64,000 nt of DNA from Pelagophyceae sp. CCMP2097 (Eukaryota; Sar; Pelagophyceae): positions 810,415 to 874,414 of the forward strand of contig MU657168.1 of the NCBI GenBank assembly GCA_026770575.1, read 5' to 3'. Below the pieces are notes generated by a model. That model ran no database searches, was not told the DNA's origin, and saw only the letters and a list, made by a program, of their open reading frames with translations. Made by a program: the position numbers and the translations under genes. The first letter of the stretch is position 1, and each line of letters opens with the position of its first letter. Positions 52,192 through 63,962 of the stretch are shown piece by piece.

Positions 52192-53718
52192 TCATCGGCC
52201 GCGTCTTCGGTGGCCCTGTGCCGCGCCGAGGACGCGCTCCGGTCCTGTGAGGTGGGATGCTTCGCCGGACGCGAGCCGGAGGTCGAAGATGCTGAGGTCA
52301 CCGATGCGCTCGCGAAAAAGCCGGAGCACGGGCAGGCCCACGGCGGCGAGCATTCGCCGCACTTGGCGGTTCTGGCCTACGCACGGAGCGGTCCGAGGCG
52401 CATCCCAGACTGCGCCCAGCCCTCTGAGCGACGCCTCTCGGGCCGCCACCGCCGCCTCACCTTCGTCGATCTCGACGCGGAGCCATTGCGTCGGCAGGCG
52501 CCGCCGCCGCCGGATGTGCGAGCACGGTGGTAGCTTTTCGCCGACAGCGGAGGGAGGCTCGTCCGAGGCTTCGAAATTGTCAAAGATGGGCGCTTCTAGA
52601 GCTTCGACAGCCAGGGCGGGGCGGAACGGCGCGACCTAAGGCGCCCGGTCCACGTGGTAAACCGAGGCGGCGCGCCAGGAAACGCCGCCGCGCCGTCCCG
52701 CGCCGGCGGCACGTCTCGACCGCGGCGCATATACGGGGCGGCGCCGCGTCCGCGCACGCACGCCGGCCTGCGTGAGCGTCGCGACGGCGCCAGGGCCGAG
52801 CACGCCGTCGACCTGGACGGGAGACACCGTCGCCGTGGACGCAGCCGAGGGACGCCTGGGCGGGGCGGCGCCGCGGGCCCCTCGACGCCGGGCGGCCGGC
52901 GGACGGACCTGGACGAGGTACGCCTTGCGCGTTTGCCGCGTGAGGACGGCGTCGATGAAGGCTCCGTCGTTGGAGAGCAGGAGCAGGCCCTCGGAGTCCG
53001 CGTCGAGGCGGCCGACCGCGTAGACGTCCGTGGGAAGTTCGAGGCTGAGGTCGCCAAGCGTGCGCTGCCCCGCGACCTGTCGCGCAGACGCGTCGAGGAT
53101 CATGATCGATATTCAGTGTGGACCGTCGAGGACCTGGCAGGATCCGCAGAGGACCGTCGAGGGACCATCGAGGGCCGTAGAGGACTGTACAGGGACCGTA
53201 GAGGACCGTATCGAGTCCGTAGAGGACCGTACAGGGTCTATAGAGCGTCGTCTAGGGACCGAAGAGGACCGTAGATGGACCGTCGAGGCTCATAACGGGT
53301 CGTATCAGGTCCGTATCAGGACCGTATCAGGACCGTATCGGGACCGTAGAGGGATCGGAGAGAGCCGTATCTAGGGACCTTGGGTCCGGAGAGCTTGGTA
53401 GGGACCGCAGAGGGCGCAGAGGACGTATAGGGTCCGTCCTCAGGTCGTCTCGAGTCCGTCGAGGGTCATCTCCGGGCCCCGTAATACGCTCGAGGTTCTC
53501 ACGAGGGCGAGGTTCCGGCGCCCCTTGGCCCAATCGTCTGCGCCGGTGTGGACGCGAGTGGTGAACGCCGACAGCACGCCGTAGGGCTTGTGCACTGCGA
53601 CGTACGACTTGCTCCCCAGGGTCAGTTCATCTCTGACAGTGGCGCGTGCCGGCCCGGTCGCGTGCCGCCGCGCGGCGGGTCCCGACGCGGCGCGGCGCAG
53701 GCCCAGCCAGCGGCGCAT
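52192..53718 (-). CDS. Pseudouridine synthase, RsuA/RluB/RluE family
   Basis: Five exons close in phase: 53718-53503, 53076-52909, 52812-52762, 52635-52461, 52376-52192 (264 aa). The enzyme isomerises uridine in rRNA. Matches: [57 protein letters not shown] with the catalytic Asp in [42 protein letters not shown] and [20 protein letters not shown] plus [12 protein letters not shown]. The N-terminus ([20 protein letters not shown]) looks like a mitochondrial or plastid presequence, so the target is probably organellar rRNA. The first intron (426 nt) is long for this region because it contains a minisatellite. Confidence 0.92.
53112..53460. repeat. Intronic minisatellite (GTAGAGGACC / GTATCAGGACC units)
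   Basis: The first intron of the pseudouridine synthase gene is filled with irregular 11-17 bp units such as CCGTAGAGGACC, CCGTATCAGGA and CCATCGAGGG. Units near 53300-53345 (GTATCAGGACC) are the most regular. It splices out of the mature transcript in the model, so length changes should be tolerated. Confidence 0.85.
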
Positions 53719-54009
53719 CAGCCCTCTGGACTGCCAGGCACGCCGCGCGCCCGGCTGCTGCCGCAAGCTCGACGCCGGCCTGGCCGCAAGCTCGACGCCG
53801 GCCTGGCCACAAGCTCAACGCCTGCCTGGCGCGGCGCCGCGCGCCAGCGCTGCAGAGCTGGCGCCTTTTTGGCGATGGGTGTAAATGCAAACGGATATGT
53901 CCGCCCGATCGACGCCGCGGCCGCGAGCCCTCGCCCGGGCCGGTCACAGCGCAAGGCCTTTTTCCACGGCCCTCGTGCGCGCGCCCCACACACCGACCGA
54001 CGAGTCTCT

Positions 54010-54096
54010 TGGACGCCTTCAGAGGAGTCCCTTCGACGCTTGGACGCCTTCAGAGGAGTCCCTTAACACTGAGTCGCCTTCAGAGGAGTCCCTTTG
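54010..54096. repeat. Three tandem copies of CGCCTTCAGAGGAGTCCCTT
   Basis: Three nearly identical copies of this 20-bp core, spaced by about 31 bp, start near 54015, 54046 and 54077. They lie between the divergent... convergent neighbours' flanks: upstream of the pseudouridine synthase start and downstream of the EF-hand gene's stop. No function is evident. Confidence 0.85.
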
Positions 54097-54151
54097 AGAC
54101 TTTGTCGGCCTCTGGGCTGTGCACAATCGGGGCACATTATACTTTAAGCCG

Positions 54152-57100
54152 TCAGACGACACGCACCGAGACTGTCCGGCCGGTGAGAACGAGGCGCGCG
54201 CGTTTTGCGGCGTTTGCGGCAAACGCCGCCGCCGCGTCGGCGTCGACCGTCGCCAGCGACGGCATGCGGAGCGTCGTCTCGCAGGCCGCGGGCAAAGCGC
54301 CGCCCGCGAGGTTCCACGCGGAGTCGAGGGGGAACGACACTCGGACGCAGACGGCCTTAGCGTTGCCCCCCACGCGACTGATTTCCACCTGCGCGCCGGT
54401 GACGCGCAGCGCCGGCGACGCGCGGTGGCGGAGCGGCGCGCCGTCGTCGGCGAGAGGCGCGTCGCCGGCGTCGACGACGGCCAGCGTCCGCGTCGTCGCC
54501 AGCAAAACCTAGCGCCTGGGGTGCGAGGCGCCGATCGGGGACCGCCCGGCGTCCAAAGGGTCCTCGACGACGGCTGCCTCGCGCCCTCGAAACGCGAAAG
54601 GGGCTTTCCAGGGGCGCGGCCCTTTGCTGCGTCGTGCTCCAGCAGGGCCTCGAGCTCGCGCCTCGTCTCGCTTCGCGCGCTCCCGCCGCCGACGGGCGCG
54701 GCGGAAACGTCGGGCTGCTCCGTTTCGCCGAAGACCCGGAAGCCGACTTCGAACGGGTAAAGCCGCTCGGCGAAGATTCGCTCGGCCTCTGCCGCGTCGA
54801 GGGAGCAGCGCGACGACAGCGACGCGCGCGACGACAGCGACGCGCGCGACGACCGCGACGCCTTGGACGGCCGGTACGTGTCGCTCACCGAGAGGTGCGA
54901 CGCCTCGATCAACGTCTCCGCCAGCCTAGAAATCAACGTCTTTTACCGACGACTCTGTCTTTTTTGCCAACGAACTCTGCAACGACTCAGCGTGTGTTCC
55001 GCCACGCACTTTGCGACTTGTGCGAGTTCAAGCGGCTGGACATCTCCCTGGTCGTCGAACTGGTCGGCGTGCAGGTCGAAGAGCTTTCGCATGCGCCGCT
55101 CCGCCGCCAACACAGCGAACGTTTCGTGCGAGTCGGTTAAAAAATCGCGCCATACGATGTTGCCGTCAAAATCGCACCTGCGCGCCGAAAACCATCAAAC
55201 ACCAAAGTCGAAAACAGAGCAGCCGGGCACCGTACGGGAGAGCCCCTTTTTCGCCCAAAGCACCTCGGTTTCCTAAAGGCGGACGCGGCCTGCACGGCGC
55301 GTTGTTCAGGACGGCGGAGATTTCGCCCTTTGTGAGGTCGAGCACCGGGATGGACTGTACGACTTGTCGGAAGTCCTCCGCGGAGACGACGCCCGCGTTC
55401 CTCGAGTCAAAGTGCACGAATTTGTCCCTGAGAACTTGTTCAACTGCTTGCCTCTGGCCGCCCTGTAAAAGCTTCAGCGACTGCACCTGGATGGCCTGCG
55501 TCAGCGCGGCGCGGCGCTTGAGCTGGCCGACGTCGAAGAAATCGGCCACCATGGTCGCCGCCATGGCCGAAAACGTCGCAAGATCCACCAAACGGCTCGC
55601 CCCTGGGCCCGGGAGGCTCTCGAGCTGCTCCGCCGACGGCGCGCAAGAATCCTGCAGCGACATGACCGCTAAAATCTGCGGGCGAGACAGGTGCAGGTGC
55701 TGCGCCGCGTGCAGGGTCAAGTACACCTACTCATTCCGAGGTCGCTTCTTCGTCGGCAAAACGTGGAAGGCCGCACCTCTTTCGAGGGCAGGAAGCCCGG
55801 CGTTTCGTCCGAGGCGCCGGCCTTGGTCGCCTCGCGCTCGCGCAGTATCTGGCGCAGGTGCTGCTCCAGGGCCGATTTGGGCAGCGCCTCAAGGATCTTG
55901 CGTTTGAGGTCCTCTCGGTGCACGGCAAAGACCTAAAATCTATGTGTATGTCTCTAATTGCTGCGGGTAAATTAGGTGACACTTTCGATACACCACTTGG
56001 ATAATTGAAGTCGACCACGAGACTCGAGAGAGCGAGGGGCGGTGCACGCAGCGAAATCCAGAGGGGGGCAACGCTCCTCCTCGAGTCGAGGACCGAGAAC
56101 CCCGGACGCAGGTCAGACCGTTTCCTCAAGCGCCCCCGTATCCGTGCGGCCGGCATCGTCGCCGCGCATCACGGCCGCGATCATGTTGATCATCTGCCGA
56201 GAGAAGTTCGCCCGGGGGACGCCGAGGCACTTCAAGAAGGCGCCTAATCGACGGACGCTGCGGAATGACAGACGCTGCGGAATGTCGACCGGCGCCGGAG
56301 CGCACCGCGAGACAGCGTCGCGCCCGCCTCGGGTGCGCCGCCCAGGCCGACGCCGTTGTGGCCCTCGAGCCTGCGAGGCTCGCGTGCCGAGAGGGTGCCG
56401 GCGCGGCCGCCTTGCGCAAGACTTGAACGCAGTGGCGCGGGGCGTACTTTGCCGCTTCGCCAAAGGCGGCCTCGACGACGCGCACCGCGCTCTGCAGCTC
56501 TGCTCGCATGACGCGCTGCGCTTCGTCGGCCGCGACGTCGGCGCGAGCGAGGCGCGATGCCCAGCCTTGCGCGGCGGCCTTTTTCGTTCTATAGATTTGC
56601 AAAAACCGGAGCATCACGGGCACGAACTCCGTGTAGCCTGCAAGCGCAATGTTGGTCCAAAGTGAAGCCAGAGGCACGGAACGAAGATGCCCCAAACGTC
56701 GGTCCAAAGCAACGGTTCGACGCCGCAAGAGTGCTGATGCAGCCGTCCTAGTCGGGCGTTGGATTACCGATGCGATTCGTACCAAAGCAAGATCAAGCAC
56801 CTCGTCTTCGTCCGCCTCGGCCATGAGCCGCGCCATTTGGTACCTGCGCGCGGTATTTCTCGGCACTTGACAAAGTGTACCCTGCAACGACGCGGCCCCG
56901 CGCGCCGGCCCAAAGCCCCCCGCCCTGGCCGCACGCGCCCTTCCCGGCGGCAATGGCCCGGAGGACGGCTCATCGCGGTCGTTCGTGCGCCGCCAAAGGC
57001 CCTCGGACGGCGGCTGTTCGCATCCCAAGCGTTCGCATCCCAAACGTGGCGCCTTTCGAGTCCCGCGTTTGCCTCCTTCGTCGGCGCGGGGCCCCTGCTT

Positions 57101-60100
57101 CGTCAGGCCGAGGTCCGTGGCCTCGAGGAGGCGGTGGAACTCGTTGGCGTCGAGGTGGCCGTCGCCACTCACCTAGGATGGATTCTCGACGAATTCGAGA
57201 ACGAATTCGAGAACGATTCGAGAGCGGCCATTCTTGGCGTTCCTGCTCCGCCTCTTCCCCGCCGCCTTTCGCCGCCACGCACGTCTGCGCGTTGGAACAT
57301 GGCCGTGAGCTCTCGCTGTTCTGCTGCGGCCCCGGGGTCCCACGCGGGGTCGGCCAGCGCGCCAAAGCCCGGCGAACCGGGCGCCGAAACGAGCGGCAGG
57401 CCGTCCGGATCTTCGCCCGCCGGCGCCGCACGCGCGTCGCCCGGCGCGTCGGCGTCGGTGGGCGCGTCGCCGTGGGCGGCGCGCTCGGCGTATTGTTCGA
57501 TCGAATCGCGCTGCGCTTCGATGGACTCCCGCTCCAGTTCCTCGGGCGTCCCCGCGTCGGCCGCGCGCCGCCGGGCCTACAAAGGCGCGTGGCCGCCTCT
57601 GTCAACCTCCGAGTTGGCATTCCGACGCGGCTCACGTAGTCTTCGTGCGCCAGCGCCAGCTGCTTCTCCTGCATCAGATGGAGCAGGTGGTTGAAGGTAA
57701 ACTTCATAAACTCGCCGCGGTCCACGAGGCTCGACTCGTCCTGGTCCGCGCTGAGCATCAAAGCGTCGATCTCGCCCTTTTTCAGCCTAGCGCGCAGCTC
57801 TTCGCTCGAAAATCCCGGCAATACGCGCGGGCGAGAACCGGAGAGAGGCTTTGGGAGGGTTACTTTTTGGACCTCGTCTGCGGCCCCCTTGTGCTGCTCT
57901 TCGGGCGCACCCGAGGTCGAGCGAGTCGAGGCAGAGGTGGAACTCTGAGGCGTCCAACTGGCCGGAGTCGTCTTCGTCGTACAAATCAAAAAGCGCGTTG
58001 AGCTCCTGGGCCAGTTCGTCTTCCGTCTTGCCGCCCAGCGCCGGGTGCTGCGAGAGGAGGCCTTTGGAGAGGATTTCAATCTTGGCGGAGAGGTAGCTCG
58101 GGTCGAGCATCTTTTCGATTGTCTTGGCGGCGATTGGGACGAATCTCCAATAGTCGACCATGTTCTCCATCATATCGGCAAAGGCCATGACCTGAGCAGT
58201 TTTCGAGACCGGCAAGGAGCGACGGGAGAGGTGAGAGCAAGAAGGATGAGTGGGCCAAGAGGCGATTCGGGCTTCTTGGCCCAAAGGTCTCGGGCGCCGC
58301 CTCGCCGAAAAGTCGTTTGCACAAGTCTCACCGACGTGATCTGCAGACGGGAGAGGCCAACCTTTGTGCTACTCAGGACGTGTTGCACCTGCTTGGCAGT
58401 GAGCTGGCCGCGGTACTGCGGCGAATCGCCCGGCGCCGTCTCGAGCTTGGCGGCCTCCTGGTCGCGGCAGAGCTCGAGGAGGAGCTTTTCAGTGTCCGAC
58501 CTGCAGAATGAACTGTAAAATGCATTTTGCCGTCCGGTGCCAAGTCGCATCGCCACCGTCCAGAGGCGTTGCATCCGAGGGTCGCATCGGAGGGTCGAGG
58601 GGTCCCCCGTTCAAAGGCGGGGGCGGAACGAGGGTGCCCCCCCTTGCTCCTTTCGACCCCCCCTTTCTCCTTTCGACTCCCTTGTTCGCGTCGCCGGCGG
58701 GTGCCTTCGTCTGCCGAAGAATGCACGGGCGCCGCTTTGAGACGCCTGCGCTTCCGCGATTGCATTTTTGATCGTCGTGTGCTTGACTCGATACATGATC
58801 TCGACAAATTTAGTGTACACGACCTTTCCAGTCGCGTCGACGGGCATGGCCGCCTAGAGCGGGGCTCCAAGGCAAAGGCGGACATAGAGGCGCCGAAAGG
58901 AGGAGGCGGCGACCTGAGAAGAATCCTAAAAGGGACGCGGCGCTTGCGAGGATCATGTTCTGCTCGGCACGAGTGAGATTCACCTGAGGCAATCGGGTGT
59001 GGGCAACGAGGCGCAGGATGGGGTCGCTTCCGGGGCGCTTCCGGGGCCGAGTCTCATGTCGCTCGAGACTCCGGGCCCCAAGCAGTATTCGAGGGCGTCC
59101 ACTCGAGTGGGCCGCCCTGGGGTGATTCCACTCGAGGAGCGTCCCTCATAGTCCTCATATCCCTCTGGCCGGGCGCACCTCGTCGTCTTTGAGCCTTTTC
59201 CGAAAGTCTGGCCGCGCGAGCGCGCCCGTCCCGCGCGGGTCCGCGGCCGCGAAGAGGCGCAGGGCGCCGGCGATGGCGCGCTCGATCTCCGGGCCGTAGA
59301 GCCTGCGCGGCGCGTCACGCGAGCCTCGCCCTGGCAAAGGGCTCGCCGCGCCTCGCCGCCGCCGTGCAAGTCTGCCAACCCCCGCGGCGTCGCACGCCTC
59401 GCGCGCCCCGGCGGTGGCGACGTCTCTTCTTCGGTGCAACTCCGCCTTTGGACCGTCTCCTTGGGTGCCCGTCTGCATTTGCCTTTTCGAGACGCGGATT
59501 CGCACAGCTTGAGCGTCTCCTCTGTGATCTTGACGTCCTCGGTCGCCTGGCTCCGCTGCGCATGGCGCCGAGCCTGGAGGGCGCGTTTTCCCTCGCAAAG
59601 CCGCCTTTGGGACGCACCTTGAACGACTGAATGAGGTCGATGGCGCTCGGCATGAAAGCCTGGTAGTCGATGCTGCCGTCTTCGGCTTCGTCGGCCTCTG
59701 CCATCAAAAGGTGCAACTCTTCGGGGCCTATCGCGCGAATCGAGCCCACAGATCAAATGGCCACTCCGAGGGCCACGTCGCGGCAAGACGACGACTCGGA
59801 GAGGCGACGGGACGAATTCGGCGAATAGGGCAGAGGGCCACTCCGAGGCCGTTTGAGGGCCACTCCGAGGCCGTTTGAGGGCTCCAGAGAGCCCCGGGTC
59901 GGACCGCCGAGGGTCCGGGCAGTTGCGTAGATGATCTCTGCGCCCGTCCAATGTCCGCAGAGGGCCCGTCGAGGTCTGGAGAGGCCTCGAGGGCCCGCCG
60001 CAGAGAAACCCGCAGAGAAACCTTTAGAGCGTCTCTGCGGCCCTTATTGCGAGGCCGTCCAAGGCTGCTTCCCCGCCCGCCCCGCCCGCCTCGTCTCGCC

Positions 60101-62781
60101 CGGGTTTCATTCGCCGCGCGGCCAATCGCTGAGGCCCAGGTCGGCGGCTTCCATAAGGCCATAAAACGCGTCGCACGAGAGGAATCCAGACCTAGATGAG
60201 AACTCGCCCGCGCGCCTCGACGGCGATGGAGGCGCCTCGACGGCTATGGAGGCGCCTCGACGGCGCCGCGCGCCTCTGCGGTCCGTCCTTCCGCCGCCTC
60301 AATCGCCGGCAAAGGCGCTTTTGGGGCTTTGGGCGCCGCGTCGTACGCGTCAAAATCGCTCTCTTCAAAAGTTCGAAGCAAAAGTTCTTGCACGTCGAAC
60401 GCGTCGCCCCAGTCCAGACGGCCCAAGAGGTCCGCGCCGCCGTAGGACAGCGTCACCTACGAAAATGCACTCGAGGAGGACCGAATCGAATCACGCGGTG
60501 CGCACAAGTCGAGCGGCGGCAACCGCCCAAGACGGCCAAGCGCGCAAAAGCGCCTCGGGCGGCCGCGGACAAGGGCTTGAAAAGCTCCGCGCCCGCGCCC
60601 GGGGCCGAAGAGCCCCCGGCCGGCCTCTTCCTCGGCGGCGCGCCGTTTCGCCCGCCCTCTTTCTCGTCGGCCCCTTCGCGCGGGGGTTCACCTCGGCTAT
60701 GGCGATTTTGCGGCGCGCGACTTCTCGGCCGGCCTGGTGCACTGCGACGACGAGGTCGGTGAGGATGGTAAACGGCGGCGCAGCGGTCACCGTGACCTAA
60801 TGCCACCTCAGGGCCTCAAAACGGTCAAGGCCTTGACCAGAGCATTGTCGCAAATGTCGCAAATGGGCGGTAATTGAGGATGCGATTTCGGAATGGTTCG
60901 CCTACACTTGCGACGGCCGACCAAGGCCGCCTTTTGCGCACCTCAAAGTCGACGGCCGAGTCGCTGCTGCGCGCGGCGGCGAACGCGGCCGTCGCGAGCA
61001 CGTCCGGAGGGATGTCGCCGTGGATGGCGTACGCCTGGCGCGGCGCGTCCACGCGGGGGCGCAAGGCCGAGGCCAAAACCGACGCCGCGCGGGCAAAAAA
61101 ACGCCCCCGCATAACGAAGGGGCTCTCGGGGACAGAGGCCGCCGCGCGTCTGAGCGCGCCTCGCCCACCGGCTCCTCGGGTGCGGCGCCGCGGGCGCCGG
61201 AGGCCGCCAGCGCCAGCGCGGGTCCCGCGTGGGTCGAGTCGGCCTCTGCCCTCTGCCTTTCAGGCCTCTACCGCCGTCGCGGACGCGGGCGCACGCCTTG
61301 GTCGCGCGGAAGACGACGGCGTCGGCGTCGGCGTCGGCGACGGGGGCCGCGTGCGGCGCGACGGCGTCGCGCGGCGCGCTGGCGCCGAAGCGCGCAGTCG
61401 TCTCGCGGCGCGCCGGCGGCGTTGGCGCAGAGTCCTTGCCGAGCCGCGCAGAGTCGGGCGGCAGGCGCGGCAATTCGCTAACGGCGCGGCGCGCGGTCCG
61501 GCGCAGCGGCGCGAGGCCTCGCCGCGGGGCCGACGCCGGCGCCTATACAAGCGTGGTGAGGCGCCGCGGGCGCCGCGCCGAGAGCGACGCCGTCGCGGCC
61601 TCGGCGGACGCGTGCCTCGAAGCGGCGGCGGCGGCGGCACGCACCGCCGTCGTCGCGGGCCGCTGCGCGGCGGCCGCCGGCGCGGCGGCGCGGCCGCGGC
61701 CGCGGAGGAGGCTCGACTCGGACTCGGAGCGCTGCCGCACGTCCTCCGCGTCGGACTCGGAGCGCGCGCGCGACCTAGGGAATAGGCGGTGCGCACAAAA
61801 GGCGCCGCCTTTGCAGCTCGAGGTCGCAAAGGCCGGCTGCCCTTGCGCGCCCCGCCGCGTCCGCCGCAAAGGTCCGTCGGCTCTCGATGGCTCGGCTAAA
61901 GGGCGTTTCGACGCGGCTTTCCTGCGGCGCCCGCGCGTCTTGCGACTTGTGCGCATGGAGGTGTCCAGCGGTGTGGTCCGTTTTCCGGAGGCGGAGGACG
62001 ACGCGCTCCTGATTCCGCTGCAATCGCAGCCGCTCGACGGAGTACGTGGGCCGGAGCAGCCGCAGCCGCTCCGAGAGAGCCACGTTCTCGCCTGGGAAAC
62101 GGCGGAGGTGAGAAAGGGCGGGAGACCCACCAGAGGGGCCCAAAGGCGAAAAACCAGCGAGTCGCGCCACTTGCAGCGGGGCCGCGCAGCTCGACCCGGG
62201 GCCGGCCCCAGTTGCCTTCCGTGGAACCCGTTCTCGGGGCCACCCCTCGGGGCCGCCGGTCTGGCCCGCCTCTCCGGCCCGCCTCTCTATGCGCTTCCTC
62301 GAGGTGCCTCGGACGCGGTTCTCGCACGCGCGATGGTCTCGGCGTTTCTGGCGCGCGCGCTGGCCATGAGCTTGTTAAGCGGCGGGCCGGGGTACGACTC
62401 TAAATACTTTTGGCGCTTCAAGGCCGACGATGCGGAGCAGATGGAGTCGAGCTTGTGAAGCAGCCTACGGTTTTCAACGCGTTTTCGGAGGCATTCCCTC
62501 TGGGGCGGTGCCGCCTCTCGGGCGCCGCGGACGGGCTGCTCGTTGCCGCGGCGCATCTCGCGTTGTTCGGCGTTTGCGGCAAAGTTCTTCGAGATCTTCT
62601 CGTCGAGGAAGCCGTAGGACGGCGGCGGCGCTTGGGTCTGGTTGGGCCGCGGCGCGAGGTGCTGTGCGTGGGCGCGGCGCCGCCGTTCGATCTCCGCGAC
62701 GTGGCAGAGCAGACTCCCCACGGCGGGCTCGCGGTTGTGCGCCAGTCGAACCGCCGCGGGCGGCGCGCCAACCGGAAACAT
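54152..62781 (-). CDS. Giant multi-exon protein with about ten EF-hand-like motifs
   Basis: Many short exons on one strand form a chain from ATG 62781 (MFPVGAPPAAVRLAHN) to the stop at 54152. The N-terminus is coiled-coil (LRKRVENRRLLHKLDSICSA, ENVALSERLRLLRPTYSVER). EF-hand-like loops, 5' to 3': EADEAEDGSIDYQAF (59.7 kb), FAAADPRGTGALARPDF (59.2), VDATGKVVYTKFVEIM (58.8), FDLYDEDDSGQLDASEF (58.0), SADQDESSLVDRGEF (57.7), FQRADVSGDGHLDANEF (57.2, split by an intron), MAEADEDEGYTEFVPVML (56.8/56.6, split), FDSRNAGVVSAEDF (55.4), CDFDGNIVWRDFL (55.2) and HADQFDDQGDVQPLEL (55.1). Several have Asp at canonical ligand positions, so Ca2+ binding is likely. The C-terminus (54936-54152) is Ser/Arg-rich, then beta-like. 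Resembles EFCAB6-type proteins. One intron near 54960 needs a GC donor. Not every exon was placed. Confidence 0.7.
59833..59882. repeat. 22-bp tandem repeat in an intron of the EF-hand gene
   Basis: GGGCCACTCCGAGGCCGTTTGA occurs twice in succession (units longer than shown overlap at 59833-59880), with a third diverged copy near 59758. Probably intronic; no function is evident. Confidence 0.8.
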
Positions 62782-63201
62782 CGCGAAGAGCAATCCGACG
62801 GCCGCTCTGGAGCTCCGGCCCGAGAAGCAGCACCGCGCCGCTGCGAAGCCGAAAACGCCGAATTCAAAGCCCCCGTATCGCGATTTTAATTGCTTTCGGG
62901 GAAGAGTGAGATCCGCCGCGACTCTCTGGGGGCGGTGCGCGGCGCGATGCCGCGGGGCGGAGATCCCCCGACTCGAGCAAGTTCTGGTCGCTCGACGATG
63001 GCGGCGCGTCTGCCGGGAAATCACCAGTCGGACCGAGCCCATTGGCTTACAATTGAAATCCGACGGACCTTGCCGACAGGAGCATCGTGTTCCATCTGCT
63101 GCCAATGCCGCTCGCCACCGAAAAGGAGTTATCGGCCGACCCACCCCTTCCGCTGAGGTGCGCTTCCTCGGCGGCGTCCTTTGCCCTTGGACGCCGTTCG
63201 A

Positions 63202-63263
63202 TCTCTGTGGCTCCTTGTCTGACTCTGCTCGTCCGCGCCCTGCTCGTCCACGACGCGCGTCGC
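63202..63263. repeat. Dispersed repeat of about 60 bp, copy 2 (inverted)
   Basis: CTCTGTGGCTCCTTGTC ... CGTCCGCGCCCTGCTCGTCC is the reverse complement of the segment at 32871-32933, 30 kb away. It is probably a fragment of a dispersed element. Confidence 0.8.
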
Positions 63264-63701
63264 ATCAGCATTCCCCAACGCCACCTATCTGCAGCACGTT
63301 TGAAATAAAGGATGCCACGGAATTCCACGGATGACTCCCCGCCCCCGCCACCACACCTCGCCCGACAACGAAGACAGCGGATACCACGGGCCGTGGCACG
63401 AGGTCCTGCGAAGGACCGGTCGCGAGCAAGGCCAGGGTCGAAACGTGTGGCTCCCCGGTCGCCCGGAGATTCAAGTGGGGCTCTCTACTTTGCGCGCGCA
63501 CAGCCTGCCGCAGGATCCTAGGAAGCCCTACAAGGAATTCCGAGATCTATGATTCCAAGGAATCCTTCCTAACAGCTGATCCGACGAGGCCAGGAGAAGG
63601 TCCTTTGGGACTGGGCATCCTGCATTCTTACACACAGCAGCCACGTCTGTCGCTAAAGTTGGGGTACAAATATACTAGATTAATGTACTTCAAAGGTGGA
63701 C

Positions 63702-63740
63702 TTTGGGGCAGCCCCACCCAGGGTGGATCTTAAGCAAGCA
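63702..63740. repeat. Dispersed palindromic repeat, copy C (inverted)
   Basis: CAGCCCCACCCAGGGTGGA followed by TCTTAAGCAAGCAA, the reverse complement of copies A and B. It sits in AT-rich intergenic DNA at the window's right end. Confidence 0.85.
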
Positions 63741-63895
63741 AGGCGAAGAAATGAGAGTTTAAATTTATTATTTTAAACTCAAAATGTAATGAAGGAAAAA
63801 TTAGAAATTTATGAAAATGAAAATCCGCGATTCAATCAATGTTCAAAACGCCATAATATTCACTAGGAATTCCTATCACAGGCGCCTACATTGTT

Positions 63896-63962
63896 GAGGA
63901 CCCGAAGGGTCCTTGCCGTTTATTCAACGTCAGTTTACGGTAAGGGCCCTTCGGGTCCTTTG
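63896..63962. repeat. Inverted repeat able to form a long hairpin
   Basis: The left arm GGACCCGAAGGGTCCTTGCC and the right arm GGTAAGGGCCCTTCGGGTCC are near-perfect reverse complements around a 22-base centre. Each arm is itself partly palindromic (CCCGAAGGGTCC / GGGCCCTTCGGG). It could be a MITE end, a terminator-like structure or a structured RNA; nothing distinguishes these. Confidence 0.8.

Noticed and set aside
53112..53460. Open frame rich in RGP/VED repeats
   Set aside because: It is the translation of an intronic minisatellite, and the exon phases close when it is removed.
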